Shown here in pieces: positions 1 to 6,825 of a stretch of 9,863 bases of DNA. The position numbers and the translations under genes are program-made. Source of the stretch: CAZNNH01 sp964574335 (lineage in GTDB: Bacteria; Acidobacteriota; Vicinamibacteria; Fen-336); assembly GCA_964574335.1 (NCBI GenBank), contig CAZNNH010000211.1:1-9863 (forward strand), written 5' to 3'. Each line of letters begins with the position of its first letter. The first letter of the stretch is position 1. The notes below the pieces were generated by a model that had not been told where the DNA came from, searched no databases, and worked only from the letters and a program-made list of their open reading frames with translations.

Positions 1-972
1 CTCGATCAGCGTGGCCCGGACCAGCCGCCGCGGGTGCGCCCCGAGCGCGGAGCGGATGGCGGTCTCCCGCGAGCGGGCGTTGCCGCGGGCCAGCAGCAGG
101 GTGGAGACGTGGGCGCACGCGATGAGCAGGACCAGGGCCACGGCCCCCAGCAGCATCAGCAGCGTCGCTCGGGTCGGTCCGGCGAAGACCTCCCGGAGCG
201 GGATCACCGAGACGCTCCAGTCCTGCTTGAAGTGCGGGTAAAGGTCGTTGAGGCGCTGCTTGATGCCTCGGAGCTCGGTCTCGGCGTCGGCGATCGTCAC
301 CCCCGGCGCCAGCCGCCCGACGACCTCGCGCCAGTGACCGGCGCGGGCCCATCGGTCGGGGACGTCATCGATGACGGCCGGAATCAGGAACGCCACGTCG
401 TCGTGGGGCAGCGCCCTGGGCGGCAGCACGCCGATGACGGTGTGCTCCACCTGGTCGAGGACCACCGTGCGTCCGACCACGCTCTGGTCCCCGGCGAACC
501 GGCTCCGCCAGAAGGCGTGGCTGAGCACGACCACGTGGTTGCGGCCCCCCACCGTGTCGTCGCCGGGGGCGAAGCCGGTGCCGAGGACCGGCGTGACGCC
601 GAGAGCCGGGAGGAAACCCGCCGAGGCCATCAGGCCGTTGACCCGCTCGGGCATTCCGTTGCCGGTCAGGTTCCGGCGTGCGGCCTCGAAGATGGCCAGG
701 TGCGAGAAGGCGGTGCTGTTCTCGTGCCAGTCCTTGAACGCCCCGCCCGAGACCGTGTTGCGGTGTCCGGCCGGCAGCGTCTCCGCGACGGATACGACGC
801 GGTCCGGCTCAGGGTAGGGAAACGAGGCGATCAGGACCGACTGGACGAAGCTGAACACGGCCGTCGCGGAGCCGACGCCGAGGGCCAGGACGGCGACGAC
901 CACGGCAACGAAGCCCGGGCTGCGTCGGAGATGACGGATGGCGTGGCGTGTGTCATCGAGCAGGGCGGTCAT
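1..972 (-). CDS. ADOP-type MacB/FtsX-like ABC transporter permease, N-terminal part (3' end outside window)
   Basis: Reading leftward from the ATG at 972 gives 324 uninterrupted codons that run off the left edge. The protein begins MTALLDDTRHAIRHLRRSPG, the usual N-terminus of the acidobacterial 'duplicated orphan permease' family. A first membrane helix follows (about residues 21-47), then a periplasmic MacB core-like domain (about 50-255, with GVTPVLGTGF near 125 and RVNGLMASAGF near 110). At about 268-295 comes the first helix of an FtsX domain (LLMLLGAVALVLLIACAHVS), followed by LLLARGNARSRETAIRSALG, a strongly conserved signature of the family. Family members are about 800 residues long, so roughly 40% is seen. 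An in-frame ATG at 1002 would add ten residues, but the family N-terminus favours 972. Such proteins lack an ATPase of their own; the substrate is unknown. A link to the exporters upstream on the same strand is not supported, because a 141-bp gap separates it from the previous gene. Confidence 0.9.
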   Translation of the reverse strand, partial: MTALLDDTRHAIRHLRRSPGFVAVVVAVLALGVGSATAVFSFVQSVLIASFPYPEPDRVVSVAETLPAGHRNTVSGGAFKDWHENSTAFSHLAIFEAARRNLTGNGMPERVNGLMASAGFLPALGVTPVLGTGFAPGDDTVGGRNHVVVLSHAFWRSRFAGDQSVVGRTVVLDQVEHTVIGVLPPRALPHDDVAFLIPAVIDDVPDRWARAGHWREVVGRLAPGVTIADAETELRGIKQRLNDLYPHFKQDWSVSVIPLREVFAGPTRATLLMLLGAVALVLLIACAHVSTLLLARGNARSRETAIRSALGAHPRRLVRATLIE

Positions 973-1060
973 GGGACCCGCCCGATGCAAGCGCCGTTCC
1001 ATGCGTGCGGGCCCGCTGTGCAACGGATAGCGGCGCCCGCCTGTGCGCTCCTGGGACGGG

Positions 1061-1075
1061 CACTTCCCGCAAGTG
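1061..1075. promoter_or_regulatory. short perfect inverted repeat upstream of the permease
   Basis: CACTT-CCCGC-AAGTG has 5-bp perfect arms around a 5-bp spacer. It lies in the 141-bp gap between the membrane-protein stop (1114) and the permease start (972), about 90 bp upstream of that start. The position would suit an operator for the permease gene. The stem is too short and lacks a T-tract, so a terminator is unlikely. Repeats of this size arise by chance; I see no second copy nearby. Confidence 0.2.
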
Positions 1076-1113
1076 AAACGCGCGCCGGGCGAGGATGGGG
1101 CCGCCGCCGGCGA

Positions 1114-1752
1114 TCAGGCGGATGGCGAGGCGGGCTTGGGCTTGCCCAGGGCCACCACCACGCCGCCCACCAGCGCGCCCACCAGGACCGTGAACGCGAT
1201 CCAGATGGTCATCTGCGGGAGCAGCCCGATGAGGACCCAACGCATGAACGGCCCGGTGGCGGCCAGGATCGCCGGCGGATCCGGCGGCAGCACGTCGTAG
1301 TGCGTCCCCCAGTTCCCGTAGATGGCCACCAGCATGACGATGGCGACCGGGATTCGGGCCGCGAGGGCATAGGCCAGGAGCGTCCGCGAAAGCTCCGACC
1401 AGGCCTTCCAGGGGAGGAAGATCAGGGCCAGGCCCACCACGTACGCGATGAAGTAGCCCGCAGTTCCGAGGCCGAGCGCCTGGACCGCCGCGAACGCGCC
1501 GATCATCAGGAGCATGCCGAGCAGGGCCAGGCCGGCGGTCGCCCAGCCGCTGCGCGGCCCCTTGCCGGCCTTGGCCAGCTTCCACGCGAAGTAAGGTCCG
1601 AACAGGAACGGCAGCCAGGAGATCCCCACCAGGGCCCCGCCGCCCCCGGCCTCGGCGTTGAAGAGCATCGGGCTCCATCCCTGCAGCTCGCCGGTGAGGC
1701 GGAGCAGGGTGATGGCAAGGGTCACGACCGCGGGCCACAGGATGAGCTGCAT
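1114..1752 (-). CDS. polytopic membrane protein of unknown function
   Basis: This 212-aa protein is very hydrophobic, with six or seven predicted membrane helices at roughly residues 1-19, 40-60, 70-93, 97-116, 122-145 and 164-203 (the last probably two helices). The C-terminal tail is short and basic (GKPKPASPSA). Between helices 5 and 6 lies a polar Pro-rich loop (HYDVLPPDPP, about 151-160). No catalytic or transport motif is recognisable, and I do not assign a family. The start is well supported by a strong Shine-Dalgarno, AAGGAAGGT, 4-5 nt upstream of the ATG. It lies 64 bp downstream of the second exporter gene on the same strand, so it may be read through from that operon or have its own promoter. 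Protein-like hydrophobic patterning and the ribosome site make it a real gene despite the unknown function. Confidence 0.8.
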   Translation of the reverse strand: MQLILWPAVVTLAITLLRLTGELQGWSPMLFNAEAGGGGALVGISWLPFLFGPYFAWKLAKAGKGPRSGWATAGLALLGMLLMIGAFAAVQALGLGTAGYFIAYVVGLALIFLPWKAWSELSRTLLAYALAARIPVAIVMLVAIYGNWGTHYDVLPPDPPAILAATGPFMRWVLIGLLPQMTIWIAFTVLVGALVGGVVVALGKPKPASPSA

Positions 1753-1756
1753 GCGG

Positions 1757-1768
1757 ACCTTCCTTTCC
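1757..1768 (-). promoter_or_regulatory. strong ribosome binding site of the membrane-protein gene
   Basis: On the minus strand GGAAAGGAAGGT ends 4 nt before the ATG at 1752. It is the best purine-rich Shine-Dalgarno on the left side of the window and fixes this start. The larger overlapping frame on the same strand (1798-953) does not use it. Confidence 0.6.
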
Positions 1769-1816
1769 AGATTGAGCGTATGCGGCCAAGCCTAGCACAA
1801 GCTGGTGCCGCCAGGC

Positions 1817-3661
1817 TCAGGCCCGCTCGCGGGCGGGGACCGGGTCGGTGGGAGGCCGCCAGCGGTAGGCGGCGGCCTGGGTCTCGTAGAGCTCGGCGTA
1901 GGGGCCGCTCTCGGCCATCAGGCCCTGGTGAGTGCCCACCTGGACCACGCGGGAGCCGGCCAGGACCACGATCCGGTCGGCCATCCGCACGGTGCTGAAG
2001 CGGTGCGAGACCAGGAGGGTGATGGCGCCGAGCCTGCGCTCCTGGGCCGCCGCTCGCACCGCCGCCGCGTAGCGCTCGAACAGGGCGTGCTCGGTCTCGG
2101 CGTCGAGGGCGGCGGTGGGCTCGTCGAGCACCAGCAGCAGCGGCCGGTCGCGCATGAAACCCCGGGCCAGGGCCAGCTTCTGCCACTGGCCGAACGACAC
2201 CTCGACGCCGCCGGGCCAGGTCGGCCCGAGCTGGGTCTCGAGGCCCGAAGGCAGGCGCTCGATCACGTCACCGGCGCCGGCGCGGCCCACTGCCGCGACC
2301 ACCGCCTCTTCCTCGTCGCGACGCGGCAGGTCGCCGAGGCCCACCGAGTGGCGGGCCAGAAGCTCGAGGCGGAAGAAGTCCTGGAAGGCGCCCGAGAGGC
2401 GTGAGCGCCACTCCGCCGCCCGGATCCGCTCGAGGGGCGTGCCGTCTATGAGGATCCGCCCCGAGCTGGGCTCGTAGAGCTTGCACAGCAGCTTGACGAG
2501 CGTGGTCTTGCCGGCGCCGTTTTCGCCCACCAGCGCCACCACCGCTCCGGCGGGCAGCTCGAGGTCGACATCCTCGAGCACCAGGCGCTCGGTGCCGGGA
2601 TAGGCGAACGACACCCCCTCGAGCCGGATGCCCTTCTCGAGGCGCGCGGGCGCCGGCAGGTCCGACCGGGCGGCGACCGACGCCGCGTAGTCCTCGAGCC
2701 AGGCCAGGCGCCTCGAGCCGTCGAGCCAGATACCCCGCAGGAAGCCGATCTCGCCCACCGCCGCCCCGACGTACATCGACAGCCGGGCCCCGGCGGCCAG
2801 CACCAGGAGCACGTCCCCCGAGGACGCCCGGAGCACCGACGCCACGAACACGATCGCGCCGACGTAGCCGCCGCCGAATACCGCCCAGGCCGCGGCGTGC
2901 CAGAAAGCGCTCCGCCAGCGGGTGGCCGCCACCGGGCCGTACCAGCGCTCCCAGGTCTCGCGCCGCTCCCGGAGAAGCCGCGGCCCGATGCGGGTGAGGC
3001 GCACCTCCTTGCCCGGCGCCGCCGTGGTGGCGGTCACGAACAGGTGCCGGGCGAGGCGCGCCGCCGGAGCGCCCCGTTCCTCGGCGGCCCGCTCCAGGCC
3101 CGGCCGCCAGGCCGAGGTGAGCACGGTGGGCAGGGCGAAGAGGGCGAGGGCGGCGAGCGCGGGGTGGATCGAGACCAGCAGGCCGATCGTCACCAGGAGG
3201 CGCAGCAGCCAGCCGCAGGTGGAGAACAGCGACATGTACATGTGGTCGAGCACGAAGACCTGGTCGCGCAGGACCGAGAGCCGGTCGAGGTAGTCGGGTC
3301 GCTCCTGGTGGGCGACGGTGGCGATCGAGGCCTGCAGCCGGGCCACGTGCGACTCCAGGGCGATGGTGACCTTGTCGCGGAAGCGCCGCTGGACGCGGGT
3401 GCTGAGCGTCGCCAGCAGCCAGGTGGCGGTGGCGGTCAGGCCGAGCCCGAGGGCGGAGAAGGCCAGCGTGCGGGTGTCGCCGGCGACCACGGCGTCTCCC
3501 AGGAGCTTGAGCCACAGCGCCAACAGGGCGTCGGGAAGCGCGGCGAGCTGCGAGAGCGCGAACGCGGCCAGCATCATCCTGCGCTCGTGGCCGTAGCCGA
3601 GCTTCAGCACCCGCCACATGGCCGGGAGGGCCTTGGGCATCGGCTCAGGCGAGGACGTCAT
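1817..3661 (-). CDS. ABC exporter half-transporter (permease-ATPase fusion), second of a pair
   Basis: A 614-aa type-I exporter half. The membrane domain covers about residues 1-325, with helices near 30-50, 65-88, 145-185 and 255-295. The nucleotide-binding domain covers about 340-600: Walker A GENGAGKT at 379-386, Q-loop Q427 in FQDF, Walker B LLLVLDEP at 508-515 with catalytic E514, and H-loop H553 in SHRFS. The ABC signature is VSFGQ (488-492) instead of LSGGQ, so this subunit carries the degenerate half-site. The gene starts 17 bp before the stop of the upstream exporter gene and has a GAGGAAGG ribosome site inside it, implying translational coupling and a heterodimer. No peptidase C39 domain is present at the N-terminus, so it should not cleave a leader itself. 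Export of the peptide encoded at 6394-6570 is plausible by proximity only; lipid or drug export cannot be excluded. Confidence 0.93.
   Translation of the reverse strand: MTSSPEPMPKALPAMWRVLKLGYGHERRMMLAAFALSQLAALPDALLALWLKLLGDAVVAGDTRTLAFSALGLGLTATATWLLATLSTRVQRRFRDKVTIALESHVARLQASIATVAHQERPDYLDRLSVLRDQVFVLDHMYMSLFSTCGWLLRLLVTIGLLVSIHPALAALALFALPTVLTSAWRPGLERAAEERGAPAARLARHLFVTATTAAPGKEVRLTRIGPRLLRERRETWERWYGPVAATRWRSAFWHAAAWAVFGGGYVGAIVFVASVLRASSGDVLLVLAAGARLSMYVGAAVGEIGFLRGIWLDGSRRLAWLEDYAASVAARSDLPAPARLEKGIRLEGVSFAYPGTERLVLEDVDLELPAGAVVALVGENGAGKTTLVKLLCKLYEPSSGRILIDGTPLERIRAAEWRSRLSGAFQDFFRLELLARHSVGLGDLPRRDEEEAVVAAVGRAGAGDVIERLPSGLETQLGPTWPGGVEVSFGQWQKLALARGFMRDRPLLLVLDEPTAALDAETEHALFERYAAAVRAAAQERRLGAITLLVSHRFSTVRMADRIVVLAGSRVVQVGTHQGLMAESGPYAELYETQAAAYRWRPPTDPVPARERA
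3645..3661 (-). other. 17-bp overlap joining the two exporter genes
   Basis: The ATG of the downstream exporter (3661) lies inside the last codons of the upstream exporter, whose stop is at 3645. A GAGGAAGG ribosome site sits about 8 nt before that ATG, within the upstream coding sequence. This layout is typical of coupled translation, giving equal amounts of two partner subunits. Confidence 0.85.
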
Positions 3662-5456
3662 AGGCCAAGCCTTCCTCGTCCAGCGTCTCGCCGAAGCGCC
3701 GGGCCTGCAGGTCGAACAGGGTGCGGTAACGTCCGGCGAGGGCCATCAGCTCGTCGTGGGAGCCCAGCTCGACCACCCGCCCGTGCTCCAGGACGCAGAT
3801 GCGGTCGGCGTGGCGCACGGTGGAGAAGCGGTGGGAGATCAGGAGGGTGGTGGTCCGCCGGGTGGCGGTCAGGATGCGGTCGAACACCTCGGCCTCGCCG
3901 CGCACGTCGAGCTGGGCGGTGGGTTCGTCCAGCAGCACCAGGCCTGCCCCGAGGCGGACGGCGCACAGCACCCGGGCCAGGGCCACCCGCTGCCACTGCC
4001 CGCCCGACAGGTCGGTGCCGCCTTGGTAGCCGCGACTGAGCGGCGTGTCGAGGGAGGCGAGATCCGAGGCGCCGGCGTCGGCGAGGGCCGAGAGCACCAC
4101 CTCGTCCGGCGCGCCGCCCGGCGCCACGTTGTCGCGGAGCGGCAGCTCGAAGCGGGTGAAGTCCTGGAAGACGGCGGTGATCCGGCCCCGCCACTCCGTA
4201 AGATCGAGGTCGCGCAGGTCGATCCCGTCCACCTCGATGGTGCCGTGCTGGGGGTCGTAGAGACGGCACAGGAGCTTGGCCAGCGTGGTCTTGCCGGCGC
4301 CGTTCTGGCCGACGATGGCCAGCGACGAACCGGCCGGGACCACCAGGTCGAAGCCGTCGAGCACCGGCGCTTCGTTGCCGGGGTACGAGAAGGTGAGGCC
4401 GCGGAAGCGGACCTCGCGGGCGGGGAGGCCGATCGCCGGACGAGGTGGGTGCTCCGGCATGGTGAGCGCGCCCCGCACCCCCATCGCGCCCTGGAGCCGC
4501 AGCACGGCGGCCACCGGCGCCGCCGCGCCGTCGAGGGCCCAGCTCAGCCCGCCGAAGGCGACGGCGCTCACGCCCACCGCCACCTGGGCGAAGACGACGG
4601 CGCGGCCGAGGTCCAGGCGGCCCTCGGCGGCGGCCATGGCCAGCGACCAGAAGACGGCGACGTTGGCGGCGGTGACCAGCAGCACGGACCAGAAGAGCGG
4701 ACGTTCGCGCAGGCGGGTGGCCCGGTACTGCAGCTCGTGCAGGCGCGTCCGCTGGCCGACGAAGCGCTCCATCACCCAGCCGGCCAGGCCGAACAGCCGC
4801 AGCTCCTTGGCCGCGGGTGGGTCGACGGCGAGACGGTAGGCGTAGTCGGCGTGCCGCTGGGCCTCGCGCACCTCGGGGGTGTTGCGGTCGCGCCACACGG
4901 CGCTCTCGCGGAGCAGCCAGTGGGTGAGCAGCCACGCCCCACCCAGCAGGGGCGGCGCCCACCACCTGAAGCCGAAGAGGAGGACGGCGGAGGCGAGGCC
5001 GGTGACCGCGAGGACCAGCCCTCCGGCGATGAAGTCCATGTTGATGTGCATGGGGGGACCGGTCATCCCCAGGTCGAACTCCCGGGCCACCGTGAGGTCG
5101 GCGGCCAGCTCGGGGTCCTCGAGGTGGAGGATCCCTGGCGGCGTCACGCAGGCTTCGGTCAGCCGGTCGTAGAGCCAGGCCGCGACCCGGCTGCCGAGGT
5201 TGGCGCTGATCGCCTGGTGAAGGGGCGTGAGCACCTGGAGCAGGACGAAGACGACGCCCACGATGGCGAGGGGCGCCACAAGGCTGTCGCCCCGCTGGAC
5301 CGCCGCGACCAGCACCCCCATGGTCACGGCGAACGCGGCCGGGAGCAGGCCACGCAGCAGCAGCACGCTCCACCAGGCGAACGCCAGCCGCCCGTCCGCC
5401 CGGGGCAGGACGGCAAACAGCTTCCACTCCGCCCGCTGGCGCAGCCGACTCAGCAT
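3645..5456 (-). CDS. ABC exporter half-transporter (permease-ATPase fusion), first of a pair
   Basis: A 603-aa half-transporter starting MLSRLRQRAEWKLFAVLPRA. Membrane helices lie near residues 25-52, 60-78, 140-180 and 255-300. The ATPase domain (about 348-585) has Walker A GQNGAGKT at 383-390, Q-loop Q431 (FQDF), canonical signature LSGGQ at 483-487, Walker B GLVLLDEP with D510-E511, and H-loop H542 (SHRFS). The frame stays open upstream as far as 6173, but that stretch runs antisense through the toxin and antitoxin genes, so the ATG at 5456 is chosen; a GTG about 11 codons upstream is an alternative. There is no clear Shine-Dalgarno at 5456. The gene overlaps the next exporter by 17 bp, and the two probably form a heterodimer in the inner membrane with one fully canonical signature. 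It is divergently oriented from the toxin-antitoxin and peptide genes. Confidence 0.93.
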   Translation of the reverse strand: MLSRLRQRAEWKLFAVLPRADGRLAFAWWSVLLLRGLLPAAFAVTMGVLVAAVQRGDSLVAPLAIVGVVFVLLQVLTPLHQAISANLGSRVAAWLYDRLTEACVTPPGILHLEDPELAADLTVAREFDLGMTGPPMHINMDFIAGGLVLAVTGLASAVLLFGFRWWAPPLLGGAWLLTHWLLRESAVWRDRNTPEVREAQRHADYAYRLAVDPPAAKELRLFGLAGWVMERFVGQRTRLHELQYRATRLRERPLFWSVLLVTAANVAVFWSLAMAAAEGRLDLGRAVVFAQVAVGVSAVAFGGLSWALDGAAAPVAAVLRLQGAMGVRGALTMPEHPPRPAIGLPAREVRFRGLTFSYPGNEAPVLDGFDLVVPAGSSLAIVGQNGAGKTTLAKLLCRLYDPQHGTIEVDGIDLRDLDLTEWRGRITAVFQDFTRFELPLRDNVAPGGAPDEVVLSALADAGASDLASLDTPLSRGYQGGTDLSGGQWQRVALARVLCAVRLGAGLVLLDEPTAQLDVRGEAEVFDRILTATRRTTTLLISHRFSTVRHADRICVLEHGRVVELGSHDELMALAGRYRTLFDLQARRFGETLDEEGLAYDVLA

Positions 5457-5470
5457 GTGTGGTTGCAGAC

Positions 5471-5476
5471 AGTGTA
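5471..5476 (-). promoter_or_regulatory. possible -10 element of the exporter operon
   Basis: On the minus strand TACACT ends 14 nt before the exporter ATG at 5456. A transcript starting about 6-7 nt further on would have a leader of under 10 nt, in keeping with the absence of a Shine-Dalgarno. No convincing -35 box is visible at 16-18 nt spacing. This is a weak call. Confidence 0.25.
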
Positions 5477-5570
5477 CGCGGGAGGTCACCCGGGCGCCAC
5501 GATAGGGGTGGGGATCGGCGTCTGCTGGTGCGCGAACCTCAGTTGTATGGCGTGAGCTCCCGTTTCCCAG

Positions 5571-5576
5571 TATCCT
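5571..5576 (+). promoter_or_regulatory. possible -10 element for a leaderless toxin-antitoxin transcript
   Basis: TATCCT ends 6 nt before the antitoxin ATG at 5583, so a normal start point would fall on or next to the A of the ATG. No purine-rich ribosome site precedes that ATG, which fits a leaderless message. The motif GTAT recurs at 5545, 5570 and 5577 and might mark binding of the AbrB-type antitoxin. A matching -35 box is not evident. Confidence 0.35.
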
Positions 5577-5582
5577 GTATTC

Positions 5583-5834
5583 ATGGAAACCGTGAAGCTG
5601 GGAAGAAGCGGGCAGGTCTCGATCCCGAGAGCCGTCCTGAAGCGCTTGGGCATCGTCGGGGAGCAGACCCTGATCGTGGACACCACGGCCGACGGAGCCA
5701 TCCTCCTCAGGCAGGCGGGTGTGTACCCGCTCGAGATCTACAGCGAGGAGCGTCTGCGGGAGTTCGAGGATGCGGACCCGCTGACGGCCGAAGAGACCGG
5801 CAAGCTGAAGCGGGCCGTCAAACGGCGCCGCTAG
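5583..5834 (+). CDS. AbrB/SpoVT-fold antitoxin (VapB-like)
   Basis: An 83-aa protein whose first 45 residues match the swapped-hairpin AbrB/SpoVT DNA-binding fold: METVKLGRSGQVSIPRAVLK, then LGIVGEQTLIVDTTADGAILL. The basic patch and GQVSIP turn are the family hallmark. The C-terminal half (about 46-83) is charged (YSEERLREFEDADPLTAEE) and ends in a basic KLKRAVKRRR; in relatives such tails wrap around and block the toxin. It is followed after three bases by a PIN-domain gene, the classic antitoxin-toxin order. Known biology of the family is autorepression of the operon together with the toxin. No Shine-Dalgarno is seen; the message may be leaderless. Confidence 0.88.
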   Translation: METVKLGRSGQVSIPRAVLKRLGIVGEQTLIVDTTADGAILLRQAGVYPLEIYSEERLREFEDADPLTAEETGKLKRAVKRRR

Positions 5835-5837
5835 CCG

Positions 5838-6254
5838 ATGCGCCTGTTTCTCGACGCCAACATCCTCTTCACCGCCGCCCACAACCCGGACGGTCGGTCG
5901 GCGGGGTTGTTCCGGCTGGCGCGGGTGGGCCGCTGCACCCTCCAGACCTCGCCGCACGCCCTCGAGGAAGCCCGACGGAACCTGCGGGTCAAGCACCCGG
6001 AAGCGCTGGCCCTCTTCGAGCCGCTGCTCGAGCGGGTATCGCTGCGACCGGAGGCACCTGCCACGCTGGTCGAGTGGGCTCTGGAGCAAGGGTTGCCTCC
6101 CAAGGATGCCCCGATTCTCGCGTCCGCCGTGGAGGCCCGCGCGCACATCCTGGTGACCGGGGACCGCACCCACTTCGGCTTCCTGTTCGGTCGGCGCCTT
6201 CGCGGCGTGGAGGTGCTCGCACCCAGAGACGCCCTCGCGCGACTCCTGGAATAG
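5838..6254 (+). CDS. PIN-domain ribonuclease toxin (VapC-like)
   Basis: A 138-aa single-domain PIN protein. The opening MRLFLDANIL provides the first metal-binding acid (D6). E44 lies in ALEEARRN, D90 in KDAPILASA and D109 in LVTGDRTHF, so all four expected acidic residues are in place and the enzyme looks active. PIN toxins are Mg/Mn-dependent endoribonucleases that typically cut tRNA or rRNA. The subtype, with PKDAPI.ASA and LVTGD..HF, is the 'putative toxin' PIN group often paired with AbrB-like antitoxins. It starts three bases after the antitoxin stop, so the two are co-transcribed. The actual RNA target cannot be read from sequence. Confidence 0.88.
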   Translation: MRLFLDANILFTAAHNPDGRSAGLFRLARVGRCTLQTSPHALEEARRNLRVKHPEALALFEPLLERVSLRPEAPATLVEWALEQGLPPKDAPILASAVEARAHILVTGDRTHFGFLFGRRLRGVEVLAPRDALARLLE

Positions 6255-6361
6255 GCCAAAGCCGCACCGGTCTGCTTCGAGGGCCGAGCGCCGCGGTGAC
6301 GCACGCCGAGCCTGGCGGACGGGACATCCAGACAGCGGGCGGATGCCCCAGCATCATCGTG

Positions 6362-6367
6362 TAAACT
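6362..6367 (+). promoter_or_regulatory. possible -10 element of the peptide-modification operon
   Basis: TAAACT lies 26 nt before the peptide ATG at 6394 in an otherwise very GC-rich 139-bp gap (6255-6393). It is the only AT-rich hexamer there, and its distance would give a leader of about 20 nt containing the AGGGGG ribosome site. No good -35 box is visible. I see no strong terminator for the toxin gene in the same gap, so read-through is also possible. Confidence 0.35.
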
Positions 6368-6382
6368 GACCGCGCTTCCCAG

Positions 6383-6388
6383 AGGGGG
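6383..6388 (+). promoter_or_regulatory. ribosome binding site of the precursor-like peptide
   Basis: AGGGGG sits 5 nt before the ATG at 6394. It favours that ATG over the in-frame GTG at 6388, which overlaps the site and would add only two residues. A strong site suits a highly made precursor peptide. Confidence 0.55.
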
Positions 6389-6393
6389 TGGCG

Positions 6394-6570
6394 ATGAGCG
6401 ACACGGGACGGCCACCGGGGCTTCAGACGAGGACGGCGCCGGAGAAGCCGCGCCCTTACGAGCCTCCTGCCATCGAGTGGGAAGAGCAGATCGACGTCAA
6501 GGCCAACCTGGCCTCGGCGTGCGAGAAGTTCAGCGAAAGCGGCGACTGCCAAGACCTGACCACGAGCTGA
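6394..6570 (+). CDS. putative RiPP precursor peptide
   Basis: A 58-aa peptide with no homology to an enzyme. The N-terminal part (1-20) is Pro/Arg/Thr-rich and probably disordered. YEPPAI at 22-27 matches the YxxPx(L/I) leader motif known to bind PqqD-like recognition domains in lasso-peptide systems. An acidic stretch follows (EWEEQID, 28-34), then the segment NLASACEKFSESGDCQDLTTS with cysteines at 43 and 52, eight residues apart, and a C-terminal serine. It sits directly before a PqqD-family gene, a kinase-like gene and a radical SAM gene on the same strand, which is the strongest argument that it is the substrate. Likely core: about residue 40 to the end. Possible products are Cys thioethers, a C-terminally phosphorylated peptide or a lasso; the sequence does not decide. 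A strict lasso consensus (Thr two residues before the core) is not met. Confidence 0.72.
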   Translation: MSDTGRPPGLQTRTAPEKPRPYEPPAIEWEEQIDVKANLASACEKFSESGDCQDLTTS

Positions 6571-6579
6571 GAGCCATCC

Positions 6580-6825
6580 ATGAGACCTAGCTCCCGTGTC
6601 GCCTGGCAGGTCATCGATGGTCAAGCCGTGCTCATGGACCTCGAGCACGGCCGGGCCCTGGGGCTGAACGCGACCGGGTCGTTCCTGTGGCCGCTGCTGG
6701 AGGGTCGTTCCGAGGAGCAGCTCGCCGGCGAGCTCTGCCAGGCGTTCCCGGTCGAGCCGGAACGCGCCCGGGAGGACGTGGCGGCCTTCCTGGGCCTGCT
6801 GCGGTCGCGCGGCTTCGTCGAGTAG
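6580..6825 (+). CDS. PqqD-family peptide recognition protein (RRE)
   Basis: An 81-aa stand-alone PqqD-like protein. It shows the family pattern: a first strand region VAWQVIDGQAVLMDLEHG (7-24), then LGLNATGSFLW (27-37), then an amphipathic helix with LLEGRSEEQLAGEL (39-52), and a closing helix-strand DVAAFLGLLRSRGFVE (66-81). Such proteins form a winged-helix that binds the leader of a RiPP precursor and hands it to the modifying enzyme, commonly a radical SAM protein. It follows the precursor stop by 9 bp and is followed by the kinase-like gene after 2 bp, so the genes are in one operon. The length is close to PqqD (about 90 aa). It is not PqqD for pyrroloquinoline quinone, because no pqqA-like Glu-Tyr peptide or pqqB/C gene is present. 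Confidence 0.88.
   Translation: MRPSSRVAWQVIDGQAVLMDLEHGRALGLNATGSFLWPLLEGRSEEQLAGELCQAFPVEPERAREDVAAFLGLLRSRGFVE

Noticed and set aside
1801..1816. Hairpin CTGG-TGCCG-CCAG after the second exporter as a terminator
   Set aside because: The arms are only 4 bp and no T-tract follows on the minus strand.
34..1998. 654-codon open frame on the plus strand
   Set aside because: It lies antisense to the permease, the membrane protein and the end of an exporter. Its product is a Gly/Arg/Asp/His-rich sequence with no domain, typical of an antisense shadow in GC-rich DNA.
5457..6173. N-terminal extension of the first exporter up to 6173
   Set aside because: The extension is antisense to both toxin-antitoxin genes, has no domain, and precedes the normal start of a half-transporter. 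The frame is open only because of the high GC content.
6394..6570. Precursor as PqqA, with the cluster making pyrroloquinoline quinone
   Set aside because: No paired Glu and Tyr in the PqqA arrangement is present, pqqB and pqqC are absent, and the kinase and protease do not belong to that pathway.
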